Shown here: piece after piece, positions 34,810 through 42,933 of the stretch | Layout of the letters: the number at the start of each line of letters is the position of its first letter | Position numbering within the stretch: position 1 is the stretch's first letter | NCBI RefSeq assembly: GCF_005405285.1 | Contig: NZ_BJDT01000004.1 | Span: 62,001-126,000 of the forward strand | DNA length: 64,000 nt | Origin: Weissella sagaensis | Lineage (GTDB): Bacteria; Bacillota; Bacilli; Lactobacillales; Lactobacillaceae | Reading direction: 5' to 3' | Notes under the pieces: model-generated | The model's input: only the letters and a program-made list of their open reading frames with translations | What the model was told of the DNA's origin: nothing | Database searches by the model: none | Position numbers and translations under genes: made by a program

Positions 34810-35844
34810 TTAATCAGTTGATTTTGACAAATCAGCCTTATGTTCAGCAACAAACTTTTGGGTCTTCGTTACTAAATCTGTTTCTAACATCGTGTGTATT
34901 TGTTTCATTGTATTAGCTACTGCACTAGGCCCCGCTGAACCATGTGTCTTAACAACTGGCGCCTTAACACCAATCACAACTGCACCACCATGTTGTGAGT
35001 AGTCAAGTTGTGATTGAATTTCTTTCATTGCAGGCTTCAACATTAAACCGGCGACTTTTGTTTTCACATTACCTTCTAAAATAGCATGCTTAATCAAGCG
35101 TAGCATTGATAGCGCAGTTCCTTCTGTAGCTTTTAATGCAGCATTACCTGAAAAGCCATCTGCAACAACGACATCTGCTGGTCCTTGTAAAATGTCACGT
35201 GATTCTACATTGCCAACAAAATTAATATATTGCTTTTCACCACCATGCTTAAGTAATTGATGCGCTTCTTTATGAACTGCGTCTCCTTTGTCCTCTTCAG
35301 TACCATTATTTAACAAACCAACCCGTGGATTTGTTAAGCCAAGGACTTCTTGCGCATAAAACGATCCTAAAATACCATATTGATATAGATGAGTTGGTCT
35401 ATTTTCAGCATTAGCACCAACATCCATCATGGCGAAAGCATCATTTGGACCATCTAAAGCTGGTAAGACAGTCAATAAAGCTGGACGATCAATACCGCGA
35501 ATACGTCCTACAGTAAAAATACCCACTGCTAATAACGCACCTGTATTTCCAGCGGAGAAAATCGCATCAGCAATACCATCTTTTACAGCTTGTGCTGCCA
35601 TAACTAATGAACTTTGCTTTTTACGGCGAATAGCTTTGACTGGTTCTTCACCCATTTCAATTATTTCATCTGATTGGACTAAAGTTAAGCGTGTTGCATC
35701 TTTCACCAATGGCTTAACTTTATCAAGTTGACCAAATAGCAAGAATTCAGTATCCGGCATATTATCACGTGCCTGTTCAATACCTGCTACAATCGCTTCT
35801 GGGGCATTATCACCGCCCATTGCATCAACAGCAATCTTATACAT
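34810..35844 (-). CDS. plsX: Phosphate acyltransferase PlsX
   Basis: The protein has 344 residues from the ATG at 35844; the in-frame GTG at 35859 overlaps the GAGGGAG ribosome site. It makes acyl-phosphate from acyl-ACP for PlsY and thus starts phospholipid synthesis. Motifs seen are KIAVDAMGGDNAPEAI at the N-terminus, SAGNTGALLA, LLNNGTEEDKG and VADGFSGNAALK. The FapR regulator gene usually upstream is missing. A perfect palindrome at 35897-35913 may take its place as an operator. Confidence 0.95.
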   Translation of the reverse strand: MYKIAVDAMGGDNAPEAIVAGIEQARDNMPDTEFLLFGQLDKVKPLVKDATRLTLVQSDEIIEMGEEPVKAIRRKKQSSLVMAAQAVKDGIADAIFSAGNTGALLAVGIFTVGRIRGIDRPALLTVLPALDGPNDAFAMMDVGANAENRPTHLYQYGILGSFYAQEVLGLTNPRVGLLNNGTEEDKGDAVHKEAHQLLKHGGEKQYINFVGNVESRDILQGPADVVVADGFSGNAALKATEGTALSMLRLIKHAILEGNVKTKVAGLMLKPAMKEIQSQLDYSQHGGAVVIGVKAPVVKTHGSAGPSAVANTMKQIHTMLETDLVTKTQKFVAEHKADLSKSTD

Positions 35845-35896
35845 AATTAACTCCCTCACGGATTTACATAGACTTTTTTTATAATTGCAATACTAT

Positions 35897-35913
35897 AAAA
35901 TGTACCACATTTT
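35897..35913 (-). promoter_or_regulatory. Palindrome upstream of plsX, candidate operator
   Basis: AAAATGT-ACC-ACATTTT is a perfect inverted repeat with 7-base arms and ACT/AGT further out. It overlaps possible -10/-35 elements (TTTACC, TACATT, 17 bases apart on the minus strand). The motif does not match the FapR or FabT boxes as I know them. Confidence 0.45.
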
Positions 35914-35942
35914 AGTAATTTGGTAAAAACTTAAATACTATT

Positions 35943-37979
35943 TTAATCAAAATTACGATAACGATCCATCGTTTCTGACAACATTTCTGCTAAGGCTGTC
36001 ATATCCGGTGACTTATCCCAATCGGGATTAGCAACAATTTCAATCGCTTCTTCTTGTGCAATATTCATCATTGTTAAATCAGCAATTGGATCGCCAACTC
36101 TAAATTCTGGCACACCTGATTGTCGATTTCCTAAAACATCACCTGCACCGCGTAATTCTAAATCTTTTTGAGCTAACACAAATCCATCCGTGGTAGCAAC
36201 CATTGCTTCCATGCGATCAATACCATATTGCGTCTTAGGATCACTTACTAAAAACGTATAGGCTTGGCGAGAACCACGGCCAACACGGCCACGCAACTGA
36301 TGCAGTTGTGACAATCCAAAACGATCGGCATCTAAAATCATCATGACCGTTGCATTGGGTACATCCACGCCAACTTCAATCACCGTGGTAGCAACCAATA
36401 CTTGAAATTCATTGGCCTTAAATGCACTCATAATTGTTTCTTTTTCATCATTTGAAAGACGACCGTGTAAAAGACCAACTCTAAAATCAGGGGCAAAATA
36501 TGCGGATAACTCTTCATAAACAGCTTGCGCATTTTGCACATCCAACGTTTCTGATTCTTCAATTAGCGGTGTTACCACATAAGCTTGCACACCACTAGTA
36601 AGTTGCTCTTTGATAAAACTAATTGCTTTGTCAAATTGATTATGGCGTAACCAATAAGTCTTTGTTTGTTTACGACCGGCTGGTAATTGATCAATGATTG
36701 AAACATCCATCTCGCCATACGCTGTAATTGCCAACGTTCTTGGGATAGGCGTTGCTGTCATAGCTAAAATATCCGGATTGATTCCAACATTCCGTAATGC
36801 CGCTCTTTGTTGGACACCAAAACGATGCTGTTCATCAATGACTGCTAGCCCTAAATTATGAAACGCAATATCTGGTTGAATTAGTGCATGTGTTCCAATA
36901 ATAATATCAATATCACCAGCTACCAAATCATCTAATATTTGGCGACGGGCTGCTGCTTTTGTGGAACCTGTTAATAATTCTACACGCACTTCGTTTGGAT
37001 CAAAAAAATTGCCAATTGTTTGGGCATGTTGTTGTGCCAATATTTCTGTTGGTGCCATCAAAGTTGCTTGCATGCCTGCAGTAATAGCTGCGTACATCGC
37101 TAAAACTGCGACAACAGTTTTACCAGACCCCACATCACCTTGTAATAACCTATTCATATGTACTGGTCGACGCATGTCACGAACAATTTCATTAACAACT
37201 TTCTTCTGTGCAGCTGTCAATTCAAACGGTAATTTTTTGATAAAAGCCTTTAATTTATCATTGTCATAATTAACTGAGCGTCCTTGATTATGACGGTCCA
37301 TCTGTTTAATCACTTGTAACCGCATTTGAAAAATAAAAAATTCCATAAATGAAGCTGTTCTGCGAGCAGCTGCAGCGACTTGTTCATCGGTTGGGACATG
37401 CATCCCAAATACAGTATCATGGTAGTTCATTAAGCGATAGCGTTTTCTTAAATCATCTGGCACAATTTCTTGTGACAATTGCTCTTTATACTTTCCTAAG
37501 GCTTGTAAAATTAAATCCTTAATAGTCACTGCTTTAATTTCTTTAGATGACGGATAAATGGCTTCTAATTCATCTTCACTATTTTTAGGCATCATCTTAA
37601 TTGCAGCTAAACTTTGACGTGTTCTACTGTATGTACCATAAATCGCAACTTCATCACCAACATCAATATTTTTACCAATCCAGGGCTGATTAAAAAAAGA
37701 AATTTGAATCGTATCATGTTCAATTGTCATCCTAAAATTTAAGCGTGTTTTTTTTAAACCCATTCGACTAATCACGGGTGGCGATGTTACAACGCCCTTA
37801 AATGTCACTTTCTCACCATCTAATGTTTGTGATGGCAATTTTTGCGCTAAGTCATTATAACGACGTGGATAGTAAGTCAGTAAATCACTAACAGTAAAGA
37901 CACCTAATTTATTTAAAGCTTTTTCTCGTTTTGGACCGACACCTGATAATTCTGCAATACTATCAAGTAAACTAGGCAT
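35943..37979 (-). CDS. recG: ATP-dependent DNA helicase RecG
   Basis: This 678-residue superfamily 2 helicase remodels stalled forks and Holliday junctions. The N-terminal wedge domain has an OB fold (about 45-150). Helicase motifs follow: LLQGDVGSGKTVVA (Walker A), IDEQHRFGVQQR (DExH-type), MTATPIPRTLA (motif III) and the QLRGRVGRG motif VI. It precedes plsX and follows fakA, as in many Firmicutes. Confidence 0.96.
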   Translation of the reverse strand: MPSLLDSIAELSGVGPKREKALNKLGVFTVSDLLTYYPRRYNDLAQKLPSQTLDGEKVTFKGVVTSPPVISRMGLKKTRLNFRMTIEHDTIQISFFNQPWIGKNIDVGDEVAIYGTYSRTRQSLAAIKMMPKNSEDELEAIYPSSKEIKAVTIKDLILQALGKYKEQLSQEIVPDDLRKRYRLMNYHDTVFGMHVPTDEQVAAAARRTASFMEFFIFQMRLQVIKQMDRHNQGRSVNYDNDKLKAFIKKLPFELTAAQKKVVNEIVRDMRRPVHMNRLLQGDVGSGKTVVAVLAMYAAITAGMQATLMAPTEILAQQHAQTIGNFFDPNEVRVELLTGSTKAAARRQILDDLVAGDIDIIIGTHALIQPDIAFHNLGLAVIDEQHRFGVQQRAALRNVGINPDILAMTATPIPRTLAITAYGEMDVSIIDQLPAGRKQTKTYWLRHNQFDKAISFIKEQLTSGVQAYVVTPLIEESETLDVQNAQAVYEELSAYFAPDFRVGLLHGRLSNDEKETIMSAFKANEFQVLVATTVIEVGVDVPNATVMMILDADRFGLSQLHQLRGRVGRGSRQAYTFLVSDPKTQYGIDRMEAMVATTDGFVLAQKDLELRGAGDVLGNRQSGVPEFRVGDPIADLTMMNIAQEEAIEIVANPDWDKSPDMTALAEMLSETMDRYRNFD

Positions 37980-38009
37980 ACTTTTCTCCGATCATCTATT
38001 AAAACGAAT

Positions 38010-38045
38010 AAAAGATCCTTAGTAGCTAAGCACTAAAGACCTTTT
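38010..38045 (-). terminator. Probable terminator between fakA and recG
   Basis: Arms AAAAGATCCTTAGT and ACTAAAGACCTTTT (two mismatched or wobble positions, 8-base loop) form a hairpin on the minus strand ending in CTTTTATT. It would partly uncouple recG from fakA. Confidence 0.6.
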
Positions 38046-38105
38046 CTTAATTCTGACATGCTTTTGTAGCTCATTCATGTCAATGTGCTAACCCACGTTA
38101 GAACT

Positions 38106-39794
38106 TTATTCAACTGAAATCAAAATTGGATATAGTGGTTGACCACCATCATGGATTTCAAATTCTAATTCGTCATCCAATGATTCACCAACTTGTTGTA
38201 ATGCTTGCGCGTCAGCAATCGTTGCATCCTGACCATAATAAATCGTCACCAGCTCTGATTCTTCATCAGTCATTTTTTCAAGTAACTCTGCAGCTGCTTG
38301 ATTAATGTTAGCATCTGGTACTGCAACAACAATCTCACCATCTAATAACCCAATAGCATCACCAGTTTGAATAGCCAAGCCGTTAATAGTTGTGCTACGA
38401 ACTGATGTCGTAACAGAACCAGACTTTACATCAGCCAACGCATTCTGCATCGATACCACATTTTCTTCAAGTGATTTCATCTGATCGTAACCCAAGACTA
38501 GCGCTGTTAGACCTTGTTGTATCGTCTTTGTTTTAACCACCTTAACTGGTATATCTGCTAACTCAACTGCTTGTTCAGCAGCCATCACGATGTTACCATC
38601 GTTTGGCAAAATAATAGCTGAGGTTGCACGACTATCAGTAATGGCTTTCAACAAATCTTGAGTTGAAGGCGCTTGTTGACTATCAATAATCACAGTAGCA
38701 CCAGTCGAAGCAAAAATTTCTTTAATTCCTTCACCAGCAGCTGTTGTAATCACTGCAATTTCAGGTGCCTGTGTTTCTGTTTGTGCTGTATGATTTTGAG
38801 ATTTTTGCTCAGCGGCAACAGTTGCTGCTTCTACTTGTTGATCACGCATATTATCAACTTTCGCCTTACGAAGTGAACCAAATTGCGTTCCCCAGTTAAT
38901 CACATTACCTGGATCCTCAGTGTGCACATGCACTTTAACAACATCATCATCATTGATAACCAATAATGAATCACCTAACTTAGCTAAATGGTCATAAAAA
39001 GTATCATAATCAAATTTTTGATTGTATGTTGTCCCTTTGGCAATGTCTACCATAATTTCAGTACAGTAACCATAAGTAATGTCATCAGGATTTAATTCAC
39101 CTTGTACACCTGCATTATGTAATGATAGAACCATTGCATCTAAATTGGCATTATCTAGCTCAGTCTTAACTTCTTGCCCTGATAAAACAGCATAAAATGC
39201 ACTCAAAACAATCACTAACCCTTGACCACCTGAGTCAACAACGCCAACTTCTTTTAATACTGGTAATAAATCAGGCGTTGAGGCCAAAGCCTTTTCAGCT
39301 GCTGCCAAAGCATCTGCCATAACTTGGGTTGCATCATCAGAGCTTTTAGCGGTACGATTTGCCGCTGCGGCTGCCTCACGAATAACTGTTAGAATAGTTC
39401 CTTCAGTAGGCTTCATAACCGCCTTATAAGCCGTCTCAGCCCCACCCATTAGTGCATCTGCTAAATCACGTGCTGATAAGGTTTCTTTATCTGCAATTTT
39501 AGCAGCAAAACCACGAAATATTTGTGACAAGATAACCCCAGAATTGCCACGGGCTCCCATCAATAGACCCTTAGCAGTTGCTTTAGCTAACTGACCAAGG
39601 TGCGTATTCGCTTCGTTTCGCTCGTATTCAGCACCACTTGCCATTGACAACGTCATGTTTGTACCGGTATCACCATCGGGAACCGGGAAAACATTTAATT
39701 TATTAATTTTTTCCGCATTATTTTTTAACGCATCAGCTGCTGCGTTAACCATTTTACCAAATTCAACATTAGTAATTGTCGTTACAACTTCCAC
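38106..39794 (-). CDS. fakA: Fatty acid kinase, ATP-binding subunit (DAK2/YloV)
   Basis: The protein has 562 residues from the GTG at 39794. The AAGGAG ribosome site lies nine bases upstream of it, while the in-frame TTG at 39803 abuts the site directly. An N-terminal DAK2-type nucleotide domain (LNVFPVPDGDTGTNM, GARGNSGVILSQ) leads to a middle domain with CTEIMV and DDDVVKVHVHTEDP, then a DAK1/DegV-like C-terminal domain. With FakB it phosphorylates exogenous fatty acids to acyl-phosphate, which joins the PlsX/PlsY route; plsX is two genes downstream. No fakB is in the window. Confidence 0.92.
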   Translation of the reverse strand: MEVVTTITNVEFGKMVNAAADALKNNAEKINKLNVFPVPDGDTGTNMTLSMASGAEYERNEANTHLGQLAKATAKGLLMGARGNSGVILSQIFRGFAAKIADKETLSARDLADALMGGAETAYKAVMKPTEGTILTVIREAAAAANRTAKSSDDATQVMADALAAAEKALASTPDLLPVLKEVGVVDSGGQGLVIVLSAFYAVLSGQEVKTELDNANLDAMVLSLHNAGVQGELNPDDITYGYCTEIMVDIAKGTTYNQKFDYDTFYDHLAKLGDSLLVINDDDVVKVHVHTEDPGNVINWGTQFGSLRKAKVDNMRDQQVEAATVAAEQKSQNHTAQTETQAPEIAVITTAAGEGIKEIFASTGATVIIDSQQAPSTQDLLKAITDSRATSAIILPNDGNIVMAAEQAVELADIPVKVVKTKTIQQGLTALVLGYDQMKSLEENVVSMQNALADVKSGSVTTSVRSTTINGLAIQTGDAIGLLDGEIVVAVPDANINQAAAELLEKMTDEESELVTIYYGQDATIADAQALQQVGESLDDELEFEIHDGGQPLYPILISVE

Positions 39795-39818
39795 CGTATT
39801 CAACTCCTTATAACCAGG

Positions 39819-40181
39819 CTAATCTCCTAGTATACGCACACCTTGAACCGTTACATTAACACTGCTAGCAACAATGCCTAACATCACATTCAAATCATTT
39901 TTCACACGTGCTTGTACACTTTTTGAAATTTCGGAAATCTTCAAGCCATACCCAACAATAATATGAACATCTACTGTGACGCCACCATCTTGTTGACGAA
40001 CAACCACGCCCTTTGAGAAGCTATCACCATTTAATATTTGATTTACACCATCACGCAATGGATTTTGGCTTGCCATACCAACAACACCATAATTATCAGT
40101 TACAGCACCACCAACAATTGTTGCGATGACATCATTTTCAATTTCAATTGCACCTTGTGCTGTTTGGATCTTCACTGCCAT
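39819..40181 (-). CDS. Asp23/Gls24 family protein (YloU)
   Basis: The protein has 120 residues from the ATG at 40181; the upstream in-frame ATG at 40196 overlaps GGAGG. It has the DUF322 core: GAIEIENDVIATIVGGA, NYGVVGMAS, VDVHIIVGYG and a C-terminal VNVTVQGVRI. YloU precedes fakA in most Firmicutes and may bind it or act at the envelope; the biochemical role is not settled. The gap to fakA is 24 bases. Confidence 0.9.
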   Translation of the reverse strand: MAVKIQTAQGAIEIENDVIATIVGGAVTDNYGVVGMASQNPLRDGVNQILNGDSFSKGVVVRQQDGGVTVDVHIIVGYGLKISEISKSVQARVKNDLNVMLGIVASSVNVTVQGVRILGD

Positions 40182-40295
40182 TAGAATGACCTCCATATTA
40201 AGCTATATATTATTTTACCACATGTGCTGATCATTTAATTTATCTATGAACCATCACAATCATGTTTATTAATATACAAATGCTAGGTAAAGAAA

Positions 40296-40317
40296 AAAGC
40301 TACCAAACGGTAGCTTT
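40296..40317 (-). terminator. Terminator of rpmB
   Basis: A perfect 9-bp hairpin (AAAGCTACC with GGTAGCTTT, loop AAAC) is followed on the minus strand by TTTTTTC. It lies six bases behind rpmB. Confidence 0.88.
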
Positions 40318-40323
40318 AAATTC

Positions 40324-40524
40324 TTATACACGCTCAATTGAACCGTTCTTCAAACCAGCCTTCAAAGTACGAGCTGATAGGTACACCTTCTTAGGTGCTG
40401 AACCGTTAATCTTAACCGTCACTTTTTGCAAGTTTGGCTTCCAGCTACGACGACTTGAGTTAAGGGCGTGTGAACGTTGGTTACCGAAACGAGTACGCTT
40501 TCCATTGACTGCATCAACTGCCAT
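40324..40524 (-). CDS. rpmB: 50S ribosomal protein L28
   Basis: The protein has 66 residues from the ATG at 40524; the in-frame TTG at 40539 overlaps GGAGG. Conserved segments are [25 protein letters not shown] and [11 protein letters not shown]. It lacks the CxxC zinc pairs that some L28 proteins carry and so is the zinc-free type. It is a single-gene unit between thiN and yloU. Confidence 0.96.
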   Translation of the reverse strand: MAVDAVNGKRTRFGNQRSHALNSSRRSWKPNLQKVTVKINGSAPKKVYLSARTLKAGLKNGSIERV

Positions 40525-40588
40525 ATGTTTACCCTCCAATCTTAAGCTCTTTTAATTCAGTGCTTTTATTTACTTGAATAATAATACC

Positions 40589-40640
40589 AAACCCTTGCAC
40601 AATAAGCAAGGGTTTTGTGTAAAGTATTTTTACTTTACAC
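40589..40640 (-). terminator. Double hairpin behind thiN
   Basis: Two stems lie in tandem behind the thiN stop codon. The first is GTGTAAAGTA/TACTTTACAC (perfect 10 bp, loop TTTT, 40617-40640). The second is AAACCCTTGC/GCAAGGGTTT (perfect 10 bp, 40589-40615). The second is followed by GGTATTATTATT on the minus strand, a weak U tract. Confidence 0.7.
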
Positions 40641-40642
40641 TT

Positions 40643-41311
40643 TTATTGCTCCGCAGTTTGACCAATTAAGTCTCGACTTTGTATCACTGCGACAATACCA
40701 CTTTCGAACGAGAAATGATTTTCATTCCCCACAAATTCATTAGATGAGAAGGAAAATGGATTACCTGACCAATCTATTAGCTGGTACTTTTCATCAACTA
40801 ATGTCAAACCAGTAACAGGTGTTAATGGCATAAAGCCAAGATATTTCATATCTGGATCTTTCATAATTTTATGCTCTCCAGGTAAATAAAAATCAATTCG
40901 ATTAATCCGATCAATAATCGTGACTTTTTGAACAATATTTTCAAACCTAGTTTGTGTAAAAATCCAAATATTAGATAGTAATTGATCAATCCGGCCACCT
41001 GTCGCACCATAAATTTCAATTTTATCAGGATTATATTGTTCTTGAATTAAAGTTAATAATAATTCAGTATCTGTATCATCTTTTTCAGGCTTTACACTAA
41101 CAATATTAGGCAATTTTTCAATAACATCTCGCCGTTCTTTTAATGTAACAGAGTCAAAATCACCAACTGTCAAAATTGGTGTTTGTCCCAACGCCAACAA
41201 GCGTAACGACCCTCGATCTGCAGCAGCCCAAGGGCCTGATAATCGGCCAGCTTTTAAGCTATCAGGCCATTCAGAAATTGGACCACCAACTAACAAACGT
41301 ATGCGTTCCAT
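40643..41311 (-). CDS. thiN: Thiamine diphosphokinase
   Basis: The protein has 222 residues from the ATG at 41311, which overlaps the rpe stop in an ATGA junction; the TTG one codon upstream is less likely. It transfers pyrophosphate from ATP to thiamine. Motifs are GPWAAADRGSLRLLALG, VGDFDSV, the acidic PEKDDTDTELLL and GATGGRIDQLLSN. It is translationally coupled with rpe, as in Bacillus (rsgA-rpe-thiN). Confidence 0.94.
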   Translation of the reverse strand: MERIRLLVGGPISEWPDSLKAGRLSGPWAAADRGSLRLLALGQTPILTVGDFDSVTLKERRDVIEKLPNIVSVKPEKDDTDTELLLTLIQEQYNPDKIEIYGATGGRIDQLLSNIWIFTQTRFENIVQKVTIIDRINRIDFYLPGEHKIMKDPDMKYLGFMPLTPVTGLTLVDEKYQLIDWSGNPFSFSSNEFVGNENHFSFESGIVAVIQSRDLIGQTAEQ

Positions 41312-41970
41312 CAATCCGTGGTAACCGCCTTCAAGCGGGCGATTTTAGCGGCTGGATCTACTTTATCATAAACATATGAACCGGCTACTGCAACTGTTGC
41401 GCCAGCTTCGTATGCTAACTTAGTCGTTTCATCATTAGCACCACCATCGATTTCAATATCAAAATCGTAGCCCTTTTCTGCTTTAATTTTTGCCAATGTT
41501 GCAATTTTATCAATTGTTTCAGGCAAAAACTTTTGACCACCAAAACCTGGATTAACAGTCATAATTAATACTTGATCAACCATGTGTAGCACAGGCTCAA
41601 TCAAAGAGACTGCTGTACCCGGATTAATAACAACTTCTGCTTTAATACCATGCCCTTTAATTTGTTGCAAAGCACGATGGATATGATTTGTAGCTTCATA
41701 ATGCACACCAATAATATCAGCACCTGCCTGGGCAAATTCATCAATATAACGTTCAGGATCAACGGCCATTAAATGTACATCTAAAATCATCTTAGTTTTT
41801 GGGCGCAATGCTTTTACCCAATTAGGACCATATGCAATTGATGGCACAAACAACCCATCCATCACATCAATGTGTAACAATTCTGCCCCAGCTTCTTCAA
41901 CTGTATGGACATCACGTTCCAAGTTCAAATAATCTGCAGCTAAAATTGATGGTGCTACCTTAATTGTCAT
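41311..41970 (-). CDS. rpe: Ribulose-phosphate 3-epimerase
   Basis: This 219-residue TIM barrel interconverts ribulose 5-phosphate and xylulose 5-phosphate. The product feeds phosphoketolase in heterofermenters. Motifs are KVAPSILAADYLNLE, HIDVMDGLFVPSIAYGP (metal His and Asp), MTVNPGFGGQKF and EIDGGANDET. It follows rsgA by 26 bases. Confidence 0.96.
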   Translation of the reverse strand: MTIKVAPSILAADYLNLERDVHTVEEAGAELLHIDVMDGLFVPSIAYGPNWVKALRPKTKMILDVHLMAVDPERYIDEFAQAGADIIGVHYEATNHIHRALQQIKGHGIKAEVVINPGTAVSLIEPVLHMVDQVLIMTVNPGFGGQKFLPETIDKIATLAKIKAEKGYDFDIEIDGGANDETTKLAYEAGATVAVAGSYVYDKVDPAAKIARLKAVTTD

Positions 41971-41996
41971 AACTATTTCCCTCTTTAATGTATTAT

Positions 41997-42911
41997 TTAA
42001 TGTTTTTTATCATGTTTATTATAAACCGGGCGACGACCTGCAATCAAATCATAGAACAATTTATAATTATCATAACGTGATGCCATAATTTTTCCCTGAG
42101 AAACTGCTTCTTTAACAGCACAATTGGGTTCATTTAGATGAACACAACCTCTAAACCGACAATTACGAGCATAATCGTTTAGTTCACGGAAATATTGCCC
42201 CAATTCACGAGCAGGCATATCGAAAACTTCAAATGCTGAAAAGCCAGGTGTATCAGCAACTAAACCGCCATATAATTCAATTAAAGAAACCTGACGTGTC
42301 GTATGTTTTCCACGACTTAATGCTTGCGATACTTCTCCCGTTGCCAAGTTAAGTTCTGGTGAAAGATGATTTAACAAAGTACTTTTTCCGGCCCCAGTTT
42401 GTCCCATTAAAACCGTTAGTTTATCTGCTAAGAGTTTTTTAACAGTTTTTAAACTTGTCTGATCAAAAGCCTCATCAGGCCAAACAACTTGGTAACCAAT
42501 TTCTCGATAACCAGCAACAATATCTGCAAATGAAGCCATCTCTGCTTTAGTTAATAGATCTGTTTTTGTGAAATAAATAACTGGTTCAATATTTTTTTCT
42601 TCTAAAGCAACTAATTGACGATCTAACAAATTGCTTGACCAATCTGGCATTTTAACCGCTGTCACAACAATAACTTGATCAACATTTGCGACCGGTGGTC
42701 TCACAATACTATTTCGACGTTGATCAATTGCTAAGATATAACCTTCTTTAGATGTCTGGGCACTAAACGTTACCCAATCACCAACTAATGGTTTTAAATC
42801 TTTTTTACGGAAATTGCCACGTGCTCGTGTACGAAACAAAGTACCTTCAGCCGTTAAAACATCATAAAAGCCAGCTAATGCCAACTGAATTTGTCCATGG
42901 TATTCTGCCAT
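41997..42911 (-). CDS. rsgA: Ribosome small subunit-dependent GTPase A
   Basis: The protein has 304 residues from the ATG at 42911; the TTG one codon upstream is disfavoured by the AGGAGA spacing. An OB fold (about 1-70) precedes a circularly permuted GTPase domain with motifs in the order TKTDLL (G4), GQTGAGKSTLLN (G1) and DTPGFSAFEV (G3). The zinc site follows (CRFRGCVHLNEPNC). It checks late 30S maturation. It is downstream of the prkC-like kinase gene by 22 bases. Confidence 0.95.
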   Translation of the reverse strand: MAEYHGQIQLALAGFYDVLTAEGTLFRTRARGNFRKKDLKPLVGDWVTFSAQTSKEGYILAIDQRRNSIVRPPVANVDQVIVVTAVKMPDWSSNLLDRQLVALEEKNIEPVIYFTKTDLLTKAEMASFADIVAGYREIGYQVVWPDEAFDQTSLKTVKKLLADKLTVLMGQTGAGKSTLLNHLSPELNLATGEVSQALSRGKHTTRQVSLIELYGGLVADTPGFSAFEVFDMPARELGQYFRELNDYARNCRFRGCVHLNEPNCAVKEAVSQGKIMASRYDNYKLFYDLIAGRRPVYNKHDKKH

Positions 42912-42933
42912 CAATTCTCCTATCTAAATATGG

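Noticed and set aside
34752..34853. N-terminal extension of acyl carrier protein
   Set aside because: It runs into plsX, and the family length (about 80 residues) and the GAGGAAG site fit the ATG at 34751.
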